A DNA stretch of 64,000 bases, from positions 124,001 through 188,000 of the forward strand of contig CDRNVI010000049.1 of the NCBI GenBank assembly GCA_977017575.1, read 5' to 3'. The notes beneath the pieces are model-generated. The model made no database searches and was not told the DNA's origin. It saw only the letters and a list, made by a program, of their open reading frames with translations. This document shows, one piece after another, positions 1-9,364 of the stretch. The position numbers were made by a program, and so were the translations under genes. The DNA is from Paramoeba atlantica. Its lineage: Eukaryota > Discosea. The number at the start of each line of letters is the position of its first letter. Positions within the stretch are counted from its first letter, which is position 1.

Positions 1-746
1 TCTTGCAAATTGCAGAAGCGCTATGGAGAGAAACTATTACTAAACAAAAAAACCTTGTTGGAAGGCAATCGGAACAGGCAATCAACTTAGAGATTGTCTT
101 TTCAAATATGAGCGAGAAGGAATCTAATGAGCTGGGCCAAATCTTCACAACTCCACTAGGAGTCGGTTGTTCGATATTTTCAATCACTATTTCGTCCCTC
201 ACATGCGCGGAATACGCGATCAGAAAATGTAAAGCTTTTTCAGAAGAATATTCAGCATGTGGAATTCCGCTTGTTTGCGTGTTAGATCCTCAATCCTCAC
301 ACAGACTCACTGAAGAAATTTTTCCTACGGATGATAAACATGCTGAGACTTCTTCACTACTTGTATTATCCGTAGGTGGCATTCTAGGGGCTCATCCTAT
401 GGATGGACGAACTTATCGTGAATTGACCTCTACTTTTGGAGAAGCTCTTCATTCTAGTGTTCAGCGCGAATATTTCAAACTTTGCACGGCTCACCTAGGA
501 CATAAGCAAATGACCACAGATACTGCAGCGATAGTTGCGCTGAAAGTTATTTTGCAAGAAGCGAAACTAGAAGGGCTTGAATACGTCGATGATCCAAAAT
601 TTCGTCTGTCCAAAATAGAATCTATAAAAATGAACGGATTTAGGTATCTTTGTGACTCGAATAGAAAAGATCTCACGCGTCGAACAGCTCTTTTGCCGAA
701 AGGCATGCTTGACTACTGGAAATCCGAAGATTTTACTTTGAATTAA
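1..746 (+). CDS. SFM1: SFM1-type SPOUT methyltransferase, 5'-truncated by the window edge
   Basis: The frame is open from the window edge, so the true start lies upstream; no ATG at the expected N-terminus is visible. The C-terminal two thirds carry the family signature in order: VCVLDP, GGILGAHPMDGRT, LGHKQMTTDTA, YVDDP, FRYL and LPKGMLDYW. These correspond closely to yeast Sfm1 (GGILGDHPPRDRT, LGDKQMTTDTA, FRYV, LPEGMLDL). Known family role: a SAM-dependent trefoil-knot enzyme that methylates an arginine of ribosomal protein Rps3. About 40 residues between the GGILG and LGHKQ motifs form a longer loop than in yeast. It is the first gene of the + strand array. The family call is strong; the substrate in this organism is inferred. 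Confidence 0.82.
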   Translation, partial: LQIAEALWRETITKQKNLVGRQSEQAINLEIVFSNMSEKESNELGQIFTTPLGVGCSIFSITISSLTCAEYAIRKCKAFSEEYSACGIPLVCVLDPQSSHRLTEEIFPTDDKHAETSSLLVLSVGGILGAHPMDGRTYRELTSTFGEALHSSVQREYFKLCTAHLGHKQMTTDTAAIVALKVILQEAKLEGLEYVDDPKFRLSKIESIKMNGFRYLCDSNRKDLTRRTALLPKGMLDYWKSEDFTLN

Positions 747-774
747 AGCCGCACAAGAGTAATAGCTAGAAGTA

Positions 775-986
775 CTGTGCCCCCCACTTCTTTTTCGTAG
801 TCCCCCCCACCTGAATTGTCCTTTTTGACGAAACTGGGCATGAGGCTTTATCCGAACGCTTTGGAGATTCCTAAAATAATGAAAAAAAGTTTGGGACCTT
901 TGTTTCATCTAACCAAATAAATTGACCCCCCCACTTAATTGTTCTTTTTTCGAAAAAGTGGTGACAAATAAGTGGGGGGGGCACTG
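775..986. mobile_element. Small inverted-repeat element (MITE remnant)
   Basis: The ends are inverted copies of each other: CTGTGCCCCCCACTT at the left and AAGTGGGGGGGGCACTG at the right. Further inside lie inverted CTTTTTCG / CGAAAAAG and a second pair of CCCCCCAC blocks. TA precedes the left end, but the right flank is TG, so the target duplication is imperfect. There is no coding capacity. It lies in the spacer between the SFM1-like and RRP6-like genes. The style (C-run near the tip, TA target) resembles the other Tc1/mariner-type elements in this window. Confidence 0.55.
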
Positions 987-1603
987 TGCTTTTTTTTGAG
1001 TTTCTTTATCTTTACCAGGGGGCATGGATGACTCCAACTCGTCGCAGAAGTGTCTAAAAGGGTGACTACGAGTTTGGGATTCATAGTTTTAGCACTTTGG
1101 CGCATGAGTCATGTACAGAAGTCGAATACTCAAATTTGTAAACTCTTTCAGGGAATCTAGTGAATTCTGGGTATCGAAGTGCGATATCGGGTGAGGCACC
1201 GTTTACTTGCCTTCTCAACGTTTATCTCTGGAGGCTGATACCGTCGGGCGACTGAAAGTCTGTTGTTTCAGTAACATTGATTCGCATATTGTTTAGCGCA
1301 TCATTTTCCTTATCCTGAAAACACGACCACAGGGAAAAAAATCGAAAGTCACACGAAAAAACTGAAATCAATTCATTGTTTCAATAATGGAATTTTAATA
1401 ATAAATTAATTTAGCGCTTGTTAACAATAAACGAATATTAACAATAAACGAATCATTCTTTAAATCCTTGCAAAACGTCAAGTCTTGCCAATCGGGGAGT
1501 TTTTTCCCTTTGCACTTTCGTTTCTGAGATTCACAGTTTCTAATCTCTATCTCTACCGTTTACTTCAAAAAATACCGTTTACTCGTTTATACATCACGAA
1601 TTC
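987..1603. other. Spacer upstream of RRP6, no gene seen
   Basis: Mixed-composition spacer followed by an AT-rich stretch (about 1370-1470, with a short direct repeat of AACAATAAACGAAT). Several pyrimidine runs with AG occur before the RRP6 ATG and could serve as a trans-splice acceptor. No RNA gene could be supported by eye. Confidence 0.4.
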
Positions 1604-3751
1604 ATGGAGTCTTTTTGCGGCGACAAGGACGCACTGCAATCGTACCTTCATGAAGCGTTCGCTACTATCGAAGCGTGTTCCAAAGCAGCGGCTCAGCTTC
1701 CTCGTGGGGACGAGTTCGACTACGCGAGTGTCTTCGAAGAGTTTTCCACCCCGATACAGCAAAGCACGGAGGCTCTTGTTCAAGTACTACGGTCTTTGTG
1801 GGGGTCGCACTTAGGAGAAAACAGTGAAGTTTTGCAGTCCATTCGAAGCACTCAAAACGCTGCCACACTGCAGTCGATCGTGCTGCAAGGATTGCGCACG
1901 ATGCTAGAAAACGTAGATACCTGTCTCGATGAACTCTCGGGACAGAAAATGAAAGGCGGCGATCAAGAGGCTCTTCAGTTCGACAATAATCAGACTGCCT
2001 CGACGGTGCCAGAGACTAAGACAACCCGCATCAAATTGGATCCACCTCCTGACAATAGCAATACCCCTTTTCGCCCTCTTTTATGGAACCCCGATGGGAC
2101 CTACACCCGAGGCGACCCCGATACTCACCCCTACGAGGACCTCATTCGAGACTGGGTTATCCCCCCCGGTCACCTCCTCAAAACCACCGAAACCCCTCCC
2201 GCCCCTTTAGCCACCACCCCTTGCCACTTCCTCACCACGGAACCCGAAATCACCCGCCTCGCCGCCACCCTCGCCTCCCTCCCCGCCTTCGCCGTGGACC
2301 TCGAGCACCACGCCCTCTACTCCTACCAAGGCGTCACCTGCCTGATGCAAATCAGCACCCGCACCTCCGACTACCTCCTCGACACCCTCCTCACCCGCCC
2401 CTTCCTCCACCACCTCGCCCCCCTCTTCCTCTCCCCCACCATCACCAAAGTCTTCCACGGCGCCCGGGAGGACATCCAGTGGCTCCAGCGCGACTTTGGG
2501 CTCTACGTCTGCAACCTCTTCGACACCGGCCAAGCCCTCGCCGCGCTCCACTACCCCCAGAGCCTCTCCTACCTGCTGAAACACTTCTGCGACGTCGCCC
2601 CGGACAAGTCGTTTCAGCTCGCGGACTGGAGGACCCGGCCGCTTACCCCGGCCATGGTCGCCTACGCCCGAGGGGACACCCACTACCTGCTGTACTGCCA
2701 CGACAGGCTGCGGAACCTGTTGCTGGGGGAGGGGGGGGCCCCCGCGAGCAGTACCGTGGTGGTCGGCAACCTGTGCCGCCACGTGTGGGAGATGTCCCGC
2801 GGGTTGTGCCTGAGGCGGTACGAGAAGGGGGCGGGGGGGAGCCCGGTGGAGGGGGTGTGTGACGCCGTGCTGGGGAGGCACTACGGGGGGATGGGGTACC
2901 GGCAGGTCGCGGTGACCCGGGGGGTGTACCGGTGGCGGGAGGAGAGGGCGCGGGGGGAGGATGTGAGTCCCGGGGTGGTGCTGTCGAATGCGGCGGTGGT
3001 GCGGGTGGGGTATGGGGTGCCGCGGGAGGAGGAGGAGTTGGTGAGGTTGTGTGGGCCAGGGTACCGCGGGGGGGGAGAGAAAGGGGTGGAGGAGTTGTTG
3101 GAGGTGGTGAGGAGGGCGGCGGAGGAGGCGGTGGAGGGGGAGGTGCCGGGGGGTGGGGGGGTGGGGGAGGAAGCGGGGGTGGGGTATGGGGGTGGGACGC
3201 GACGTGGGGGGTTTGTTTTTGATCCGAGTCTGTCGAAGGTGCATGTGCCACGTTCAGGGACGTTGCCGAGTATTGAAGGTGTTCCTCCGTTGTTTGGTTT
3301 TGGAGAAGACGGAACAACGAAGGAAAGTCTCGTATCGAATTTAGCGAAAGGCTCTCCTGGTGAGGATAAAACATCTTGTAGCTCTTTGTTTGCCGCTTAC
3401 GAGTATTTACAAAAGGTGCACGGAGAAGCAGAGCTAGCAAAACTTCAGGCACTGAGTTCTCAGTTGTCTTCAGTGGCGGCGAAATCCCGAACGCGTCGCC
3501 GTGTGCTGGAACGTCTGGCGAAGAAGAATACGGAGGAGCCAAAGGTTGAGATTTTGGTACCTAAACCTGAGGTCGAACTCAAGGACGAAATTGCAATCGA
3601 AATGCTTCCTGAAACTGAGGAAAATAAAGAATCGGGGGATGTAGTGGCAGACACTGTTCCCCTTACTATGCGGGAGCGCTATGGAGCTCAAGTCGGGCCA
3701 GACGGTCGGCGCCCGAAACGGAAAGCTGCGACGTGGTATCAACAAGCATAG
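1604..3751 (+). CDS. RRP6: RRP6-like 3'-5' exoribonuclease (exosome-associated, DEDD-Y, HRDC)
   Basis: 715 residues, starting at the first ATG. Residues 1-110 fit the helical PMC2NT (Rrp47-binding) region. The exonuclease domain covers about 215-375 with all catalytic positions visible: D232 and E234 in FAVDLEHH, D290 in GAREDIQWL, and Y354 and D358 in YARGD. An HRDC-like helical region follows (about 395-500). A Gly/Glu/Val-rich stretch (about 505-545) is encoded by almost pure purine sequence. The tail is Lys/Arg-rich and resembles a nuclear localisation signal. Family role: nuclear trimming and decay of rRNA, snoRNA and aberrant RNA with the exosome. The length matches trypanosome RRP6. 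The coding strand is very C-rich at 2160-2460 and very G-rich at 2820-3220. Confidence 0.92.
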   Translation: MESFCGDKDALQSYLHEAFATIEACSKAAAQLPRGDEFDYASVFEEFSTPIQQSTEALVQVLRSLWGSHLGENSEVLQSIRSTQNAATLQSIVLQGLRTMLENVDTCLDELSGQKMKGGDQEALQFDNNQTASTVPETKTTRIKLDPPPDNSNTPFRPLLWNPDGTYTRGDPDTHPYEDLIRDWVIPPGHLLKTTETPPAPLATTPCHFLTTEPEITRLAATLASLPAFAVDLEHHALYSYQGVTCLMQISTRTSDYLLDTLLTRPFLHHLAPLFLSPTITKVFHGAREDIQWLQRDFGLYVCNLFDTGQALAALHYPQSLSYLLKHFCDVAPDKSFQLADWRTRPLTPAMVAYARGDTHYLLYCHDRLRNLLLGEGGAPASSTVVVGNLCRHVWEMSRGLCLRRYEKGAGGSPVEGVCDAVLGRHYGGMGYRQVAVTRGVYRWREERARGEDVSPGVVLSNAAVVRVGYGVPREEEELVRLCGPGYRGGGEKGVEELLEVVRRAAEEAVEGEVPGGGGVGEEAGVGYGGGTRRGGFVFDPSLSKVHVPRSGTLPSIEGVPPLFGFGEDGTTKESLVSNLAKGSPGEDKTSCSSLFAAYEYLQKVHGEAELAKLQALSSQLSSVAAKSRTRRRVLERLAKKNTEEPKVEILVPKPEVELKDEIAIEMLPETEENKESGDVVADTVPLTMRERYGAQVGPDGRRPKRKAATWYQQA

Positions 3752-4082
3752 GGGAAAGGGTGTATGATTTCGAAGTGCCCCCTAGCTAGGAGACCTTCAG
3801 TTGTCAAAGCAAAGGAGTTACACCGAGTCTTAACGCATTCGCATCCTTGTGTTGTATTATTCAATAAGATATTCTCAAACCGAAATTTATCGTCTATCGT
3901 TAATGGCATGTTATAGAGAGGCTAATGCTAAGAAGTCTACAATTTGTTTTCCAAAAGAGTGTAGAAAAATGGAAGCTATCCTATTCTCATGTTTTTACGG
4001 TGTAGTGTCACGAGAAAATGTGTTGCACAGGATAGTTTAGCTTTTTTTAAATTTCAGTGTATTCGAAAATTATTATACTCGA

Positions 4083-4484
4083 ATGAGTGTCGCCGTGCCA
4101 CGTAATTTTCGACTTCTTACGGAACTTGAGAGCGGGGAAAAAGGTGGAGATGGCTATACATCATATGGGTTAAAGTCTCTTGAAGATACGATGTTGCATT
4201 ATTGGTCAGGCACCATATTAGGACCCGCAGGAACGCCTTTTGAAAATCAAATTTATTCGCTTGACATTTATTGTGACGATTCGTATCCTGATAAACCTCC
4301 CCAGATACGCTTTATTACCCCGATTTCCCTTGCTTGTGTGGATAACAGAGGAAATGTGACGTCAAACTTCGCTTTGTTTAAAAAATGGAAGGAAGAATGG
4401 ACTCTTTCGAAATGTTTATCGTCCCTCCGCTCTGAGATGCTAAGCACCAAGAACAGAAAACTAAGGCAGCCCCGGGAATCCTAG
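4083..4484 (+). CDS. UEV1: Ubiquitin E2 variant (UEV, MMS2/UBE2V family)
   Basis: 133 residues. The N-terminus VPRNFRLLTELESGEKG and the core (YWSGTILGPAGTPFENQIYSL, YPDKPPQIRFITPISL) match MMS2/UBE2V along the whole length. The position of the catalytic cysteine of active E2s is not cysteine here (region CVDNRGNVTSNFALF), as in all UEVs, so the protein is expected to act as a non-catalytic partner. Family role: with Ubc13 it builds Lys63-linked ubiquitin chains in DNA-damage tolerance. The C-terminus (KNRKLRQPRES) aligns with the usual ending, so it looks complete. The gene has ordinary base composition, unlike its neighbours on both sides. Confidence 0.92.
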   Translation: MSVAVPRNFRLLTELESGEKGGDGYTSYGLKSLEDTMLHYWSGTILGPAGTPFENQIYSLDIYCDDSYPDKPPQIRFITPISLACVDNRGNVTSNFALFKKWKEEWTLSKCLSSLRSEMLSTKNRKLRQPRES

Positions 4485-4817
4485 CTCCGGTATCTCGGAC
4501 AAGGAGTTGAGTCCTCTGTTATAGACTACAATCAAATAGGCTATTCGATTTGGTCAATGTGACTCACTGTGACTTCGCTTTCCCTATTTTCTTCCACGTT
4601 TACAGTATAGTGTGTGCAGTGCTGTAGAGTAAAGTTTCCCCCAATTCATATCTTGGCCTTTCGTATGCTATGATCGACGCTTTTATTTGTGCGCCTATCT
4701 TCTAGTTTTGACAATGGCAGGATTTGAAAATCTAGGAAAATTGAGACGCAAAACAAACGAAGTATGTTGGATTTATAGTTTAGAATTTGATTTTACCATT
4801 TTTTTCAGTTTCTCAGA
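4485..4817. promoter_or_regulatory. Spacer with likely trans-splice acceptor
   Basis: No gene is seen. Near the 3' end a T-rich run leads to TTTTTTTCAG and then TTTCTCAG directly before the next ATG at 4818, a good match to a spliced-leader acceptor (pyrimidine tract plus AG close to the start). Confidence 0.45.
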
Positions 4818-5231
4818 ATGAAATCTTTTCTGCAACCTAGGATGAGCACGCCGTCAGCTAACATGTTGTCCTTTTGTGGTACGCGGCGTCATCCTTTAAT
4901 CCACACGGCACCCTCGCTGGTTACCTGTTCGCGATCAGTTTCAGCCATCTCCACAACTTGCGCAGCTCTGAGCGAAGGCTTATATCAACATTTCGTGCTA
5001 GGATGGTATCCGTTTCCTCATGCTGGAGAGCTGTTGCTATCTCCATACGGCTCTATAGCTTGGCTCGCGTTGGGATATAACTTAAGTGTCACAGGACCGC
5101 ATCACATACAATACACCGTAGATATGTTTATCCGAGATTACATTCAAGATCCCGTACTCTGTATTGTTCTTCGCTATCTACTTATACTCTCTATGATTGC
5201 TCTGATTCTTCAGATAGTCATTGAAGTGTAA
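4818..5231 (+). CDS. Small putative membrane protein, unrecognised
   Basis: 137 residues, ATG a few bases after a pyrimidine-AG acceptor. The N-terminal third is Ser/Thr/Pro/Cys-rich with basic residues (MKSFLQPRMST) and could be a targeting segment. The middle holds an aromatic stretch (HFVLGWYPFPHAGELLLSP). The last 25 residues are a clear membrane helix (VLCIVLRYLLILSMIALIL). The two-hydrophobic-segment layout recalls PIG-P-type proteins, but I see no diagnostic motif. An in-frame second ATG at 4842 is an alternative start. Function unknown. Confidence 0.5.
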   Translation: MKSFLQPRMSTPSANMLSFCGTRRHPLIHTAPSLVTCSRSVSAISTTCAALSEGLYQHFVLGWYPFPHAGELLLSPYGSIAWLALGYNLSVTGPHHIQYTVDMFIRDYIQDPVLCIVLRYLLILSMIALILQIVIEV

Positions 5232-5615
5232 TATTGTAAACCCTGGAGTATTTAAATTTGAGGACTCATGAGTAAACAGCGTACACAAACATCAAAAACT
5301 TTTTTTATCGAACCATTTTTCCCCAAACTTTGTTTTTACGAATATCAGCGTTTTTATAACAATTGTTCAGTATGCAACACACGGATATGTAGCCACCTAC
5401 TACGCTCTTTCTCATCCCAAATAAATCTCTAATATTACTAATTCATCACACTTCCTCATCCAAAAAATGTATCCTGTGTGTTTCTTCGACGTATAGTAGT
5501 GTCACCTTTACCCCTGCTTTTTTCAGTCCACTAGACTCTCCCCCACACCCCCACCATCCACCTCACACCTTCTTCCTCCTCCTTATCTCTCCATCTCTTT
5601 CTTTCTCCTTCCCCC
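5232..5615. other. Spacer, AT-rich then pyrimidine-rich
   Basis: An AT-rich first half is followed by about 100 bases of nearly pure pyrimidine (5519-5612), which runs into the proteasome start codon. This probably serves as the trans-splicing pyrimidine tract. No ORF or RNA gene is supported. Confidence 0.4.
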
Positions 5616-6839
5616 ATGTCCACCTACGACCGTGCCCTCACCGTCTTCTCCCCCGATGGCCATCTCTTCCAAGTCGAGTACGCCCGGGAGGCCGTCCACA
5701 AAGGAGCCGCCGCACTCGGTCTCACAACCCCATCCGCCGTAATCCTCGCCGTCGAGGTCCGAACCAACGCTTCAAGCTCGACAACTCCAAGCTCTACAAG
5801 TTCTAACGCTACAAATTCGAACGCCACAAATTCGAACACTACAACTTCAAGCTCTACAACTTCAAGCTCTACAACTTCAAGCTCTACAAATTCAAGCTCT
5901 ACAAATTCAAGCTCTACAAGTTCGAGCTCTATAACTTCTAGCACTGCAACTTCCCATTCAACAAATTTGAACGCCACAACTTTAAACACTACCCCTTCAA
6001 ACGCCACAACTTCAAACGCCACAACTTCAACCTCCACAGCTTCCAGCTCCTCAACCCCCCCAACTTCGAAATTGAACGCCTCACCTCTCACAACTTCCCC
6101 TTCTTCTTCTTCTTCTTCCCCTTCTTCTTCTTCCCCCTCTTCTTCCTCCCCCTCCTCCCTATCCCTCCGCCTCCCCCGCCCCCTCCCCCCCAAGATCTCC
6201 CGGGTCAACGGCTCCACCTTCCTGGCCTTCGCCGGGCTGCTCGCCGACGCCCGCGCGCTCCTCGACCTCACCCGCCTCGAGGCCGCGACCTTCACGCTGG
6301 AGTACGGCGAGCCCCCGCCGGTGGGGCTGCTGGCACGGCGGGTCGCGGAGACCCAGCAGCGGTACACCCAGAGGGGGGGGAGACGCCCGTTCGGGGTGTC
6401 GACCCTGATCGCGGGGTGGGGGGAGGGGGAGGGGGAGGGGGGGGGTGCAACAACAACAGGGGGAAGAACCACAGGGGGTACAGCTACCCTCACCCCGCGG
6501 TTGTTTCGTACGGAACCTGCGGGGGGGGTGGGGGAGTGGCAGGCGTGTGCGATTGGTCACGGGGAGAAGGCGGTGATGGAGGTGTTGGAGGGGAGGTATC
6601 GGGGGGGGATGACGGAGCGGGAGGGGGTGGAGCTCGCGGTGCGGGCGTTGTTGGAGGTGGTGGAGAGCTCGAGTGGGCGGAATGTGGAGGTGCTGGTGAT
6701 GGGAAAACCCGGGGAGGGGGAGGGGGAGGGGAAGGAGGTGGGGCGGTTTTTGGAGGCGGGGGAGTTGCAGAAGGTGGTGGAGGAGCAGGAGAGGGTGAGG
6801 GAGGCGGATAATGCGAAAAAGAAGAGGAGTATGGAGTGA
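5616..6839 (+). CDS. PSMA7: 20S proteasome subunit alpha type 4 (PSMA7-like) with large low-complexity insertion
   Basis: 407 residues against about 250 for the family. Residues 1-50 are a textbook alpha4 N-terminus (YDRALTVFSPDGHLFQVEYA) with the gate segment and first helix. The domain resumes at K193 (KISRVNGSTFLAFAGLLADAR) and continues through QRYTQRGGRRPFGVSTLI and ALLEVV to a Glu/Lys-rich tail. Between N51 and about P192 lies a Ser/Thr/Asn-rich insertion encoded by imperfect 12- and 15-bp in-frame repeats. A second, Gly/Glu/Thr-rich insertion follows GWGEGEG (about residues 270-290). Both fall at loops between strands. The inserts stay in frame and show no convincing intron boundaries. 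Coding-strand skew flips from C-rich (before about 6300) to G-rich (after about 6370). Confidence 0.93.
   Translation: MSTYDRALTVFSPDGHLFQVEYAREAVHKGAAALGLTTPSAVILAVEVRTNASSSTTPSSTSSNATNSNATNSNTTTSSSTTSSSTTSSSTNSSSTNSSSTSSSSITSSTATSHSTNLNATTLNTTPSNATTSNATTSTSTASSSSTPPTSKLNASPLTTSPSSSSSSPSSSSPSSSSPSSLSLRLPRPLPPKISRVNGSTFLAFAGLLADARALLDLTRLEAATFTLEYGEPPPVGLLARRVAETQQRYTQRGGRRPFGVSTLIAGWGEGEGEGGGATTTGGRTTGGTATLTPRLFRTEPAGGVGEWQACAIGHGEKAVMEVLEGRYRGGMTEREGVELAVRALLEVVESSSGRNVEVLVMGKPGEGEGEGKEVGRFLEAGELQKVVEEQERVREADNAKKKRSME
5760..6170 (+). repeat. In-frame Ser/Thr/Asn-coding repeats inside proteasome alpha4
   Basis: Imperfect tandem units of 12-15 bp built around ACAACTTCAAGCTCT, best ordered at 5845-5935 and decaying on both sides. 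They end in TCTTCTTCT/TCCCCT runs coding poly-Ser/Pro. The whole array is an exact multiple of three and keeps the host reading frame. Confidence 0.8.
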
Positions 6840-7111
6840 GTTCAGTTTTCTGTTGTGCGAGATCAGGCTCGGGAGAAGAATGACAGGGGGGAGGAAAGGT
6901 TGAAGCGTCCTCGGACGTAATCATTTCGTGTTTTATTTTAATTGACAATTTTGTGCAAGTACGTGATGTAGGCGCATACTCGAAAAACGTTAGCATTTGT
7001 AGTTTGCATTGAAAGATTTTCAATTGCTGAGTTATAGAAAACTACAAATCGATTCACACGCGCTAATCGGAAGTATATCTTTTATTAAAAGACTTTCAAC
7101 ACTCGCTTCAT

Positions 7112-8092
7112 ATGATAAATCATTTCTTAGAAATTTCTTTACTTTTCGATCGTGAGATGGTAGCCAATGCCGAGAAGGACGCAGCGGCGGCAACACAAGT
7201 GGCTCTCTCCCTACGACTCCTCGATTTAAGTTATCCCTATAACCACCGCCCCTACATCGCCCGTCGAGGTGTCCTCGACACCTTGACACGTTTCCTTGAG
7301 CAGGAGAATGTAGAGGTTCGTATAAATGCCGCCAAAACATTACTTCTGCTTAGTGAACACCCGGAGAACCCCGAGCTTATGTGTCGTGAGTCTGGACTGC
7401 TACAGGCTCTGCGCGTGGCTTACGAGTCCGTGCAAGAGGACGGTGTGAATGCTCCTGTCGGGAATCACGACAACGAAATCCAAACAGCCGAAAATAAAAC
7501 CCCTGAGGTTACCCTTCTACACAGCCTCTCCCAGGTGGTTCAGAACTTGGAAAATGCGCTGGAGGCGAAATTCGAATCCGAGGAATCGCCGTATATTGAA
7601 CCGTGCAGCGCTATGGTCTCAAAAAGGCCCACCGCCCGTGTGTCGCAAAGTCAACTACAAGACACACGAAAGTTAGTGCTCGACATTCCGTCGCTTATGT
7701 CAAGCAGCACAGACACTCTGGCGGATCTGCTTGAATCCGTCCGGGGGGTCATTTCCTTTACTATGAATTTGGACTCTCATGAAGTCACGCTGCATTTAAC
7801 CACTCCTACTCCGACATTGCTACGCTTACTGGAGGATCGGGGTTACTTAGCGGTAGTCCGATCGGACTTTTTCGTGAATGCCGGCCAAGGTGACACCCGT
7901 CGGGAATCTCTTCCTTCCTATTTACCCAGCAGGGGTCACTATGGTAGTAGCGGTAGGGACATGGGGAGTGTGGTACCGTACGGGGACCACTCTTTGGCGG
8001 CGCGAAGAAGACGGCGGCGAAGACGACGGACAAGGGAGGCCGAGGAGCACTCCGGGGGCCTTTTGCAACGAATTGCATCTGTGTTTTGGTAA
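7112..8092 (+). CDS. ARMC1: ARMC1-like protein (armadillo repeats plus HMA-like domain)
   Basis: 326 residues from the ATG at 7112; the in-frame ATG at 7157 (MVANAEKDAAA) may be the real start. Residues about 30-125 form armadillo-like helices (GVLDTLTRFLEQENVEVRIN). The later domain carries RKLVLDIPSL and LESVRGVISFTMNL, the counterpart of LKIKGVISFTFQM in animal ARMC1. The ends also agree: LPSYLPSR followed by a basic stretch and a C-terminal IASVFW, against LPDYLPED and FLSRSFYW. A run of about ten arginines (RRRRRRRRRRT) precedes the C-terminal helix. Animal ARMC1 is a mitochondrial outer-membrane-associated factor linked to the MICOS bridge. The homology call rests on motif order and length; the function here is inferred. 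Confidence 0.65.
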   Translation: MINHFLEISLLFDREMVANAEKDAAAATQVALSLRLLDLSYPYNHRPYIARRGVLDTLTRFLEQENVEVRINAAKTLLLLSEHPENPELMCRESGLLQALRVAYESVQEDGVNAPVGNHDNEIQTAENKTPEVTLLHSLSQVVQNLENALEAKFESEESPYIEPCSAMVSKRPTARVSQSQLQDTRKLVLDIPSLMSSSTDTLADLLESVRGVISFTMNLDSHEVTLHLTTPTPTLLRLLEDRGYLAVVRSDFFVNAGQGDTRRESLPSYLPSRGHYGSSGRDMGSVVPYGDHSLAARRRRRRRRRTREAEEHSGGLLQRIASVFW

Positions 8093-8392
8093 TCAGACAC
8101 AGCGACTGCGGTCAAAGAGTAAAATAAAACGGGTATTTAGGCCCACTTTTTAGATAGTTCCTCTACGATAGCTTCATTAGATAGTTTATTGTCCATTACT
8201 TTTGTAAGTTACCTTTTTCTTGCAATATACGTAACATAAAGAGGTCAAAAACGTTTTCTCACATTCTTTTTATTTAAATATTTGACCTCCATATCTCTTC
8301 CTTCACCAAACGGTTTAGTCCAAACCATTTACATTTTTATCTCTCCTTTATTTCCTCCCCTAGACCTTTCTACCTCCTCCTCTCACCCTCCC

Positions 8393-9364
8393 ATGACCCC
8401 CCTCCTCCCCTCTCTCCCCTCCCGGGACGCTCCCCTCCCTAACGGTCACCCCTACAAACGCCGAAAAGTTGATTCTTCCTCGACGAGCTCAACCTCTTCT
8501 TCGTCTTCTTCCTCTTCTTCTGCTTCCCTCCCCCTCCGCGTCTACTCCCGTCGTGGTCGTCTCCGTGGCGCCCTCCTGGCCTCCGAGTACCAGCTCGCTC
8601 GATTCGTGCAGCGACTCCAAACCTCCCCGGAGATCTGGGAAAAGCGACACGGCGAGCCCTGCACCTGGCCCGGGGTGAACTGCGACAGCGGACAGAAAGT
8701 CATCGCCGTGGATTGGTGCCATCAAACGCTTTCCGGTCCCCTCGCCTGGGGTAATCTCCCGGAAACCGTCACCGAGCTGCGTTTAGCGAGTAATCGGCTC
8801 ACCGGGGAGATCCCGTGGGAGGAGCTCCCAAGGGGAATGGTCACGGTGAATCTCCATGATAATGAATTCACGGGGCCGGTGAAAACGGAGGAACTCCCCT
8901 CAACGTTGTGCTACCTGGTGTTGTACAATAACAGGTTTAGTGGGGAGTTTGCGCTGGCCTCTCTCCCCGCAGGGGTGGTTACGCTGAGTGTAGGACATAA
9001 TGAGTTCCGCGGGGAGGTGGTGTTGGGAGCGCTTCCTCCCGCTTTGCAACATTTACGGCTGCATGACAACATGTTTAGCTCGGAAATCGATCTGTCGACG
9101 TTGCCTGACGCGCTTCGTACCCTGACACTGGACCATAATTTATTATGGGGTACACCGCAAATCGGAACTTTTCCACGACGCCTTTCCCGGGTGGAGTTGC
9201 AACATAACCAATTCAGTGGAGATCTGAAGCTTCCAAACCTTTCTCCTGAGCTACGCCTGGATTTGTCTTTTAACTGCTTCGGGAATATCACGCCTACCCG
9301 AAACTCCTCGAATGTAATCGTGGGCAACCAAGGGAAGACGAGGAGTAAGATGGACTGTGCATGA
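8393..9364 (+). CDS. Leucine-rich repeat protein 1
   Basis: Starts at the first ATG (323 residues) after a long pyrimidine tract. The N-terminus has a short basic motif (KRRKVD) and poly-Ser. Residues about 65-110 form a plant-like LRR N-cap: ELARFVQRL, then a W..C...GV.C motif (CTWPGVNC) and VIAVDWCHQTLSG. About eight repeats of 21-22 residues follow with the consensus LPxxLxxLxLxxNxFxGxxxL. No clear membrane helix or signal peptide. Similar LRR modules occur in kinetoplastid surface and cytoplasmic proteins, where function is mostly unknown. Same family as the LRR genes at 15.3 and 39.8 kb. Confidence 0.85.
   Translation: MTPLLPSLPSRDAPLPNGHPYKRRKVDSSSTSSTSSSSSSSSSASLPLRVYSRRGRLRGALLASEYQLARFVQRLQTSPEIWEKRHGEPCTWPGVNCDSGQKVIAVDWCHQTLSGPLAWGNLPETVTELRLASNRLTGEIPWEELPRGMVTVNLHDNEFTGPVKTEELPSTLCYLVLYNNRFSGEFALASLPAGVVTLSVGHNEFRGEVVLGALPPALQHLRLHDNMFSSEIDLSTLPDALRTLTLDHNLLWGTPQIGTFPRRLSRVELQHNQFSGDLKLPNLSPELRLDLSFNCFGNITPTRNSSNVIVGNQGKTRSKMDCA

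Noticed and set aside
2083-3542. Long ORFs on both strands inside RRP6 (for example Pro/His-rich frames)
   Set aside because: They are shadows caused by the extreme C- and G-rich codon use of RRP6; no domain or independent start context.
4818-5231. PIG-P (GPI-GlcNAc transferase subunit) assignment
   Set aside because: Only one certain membrane helix and no diagnostic motif; left as unrecognised membrane protein.
5624-6493. 289-codon minus-strand ORF across proteasome alpha4
   Set aside because: Antisense of the repeat-coding region; its Val/Glu repeats mirror the Ser/Thr repeats of the real gene.
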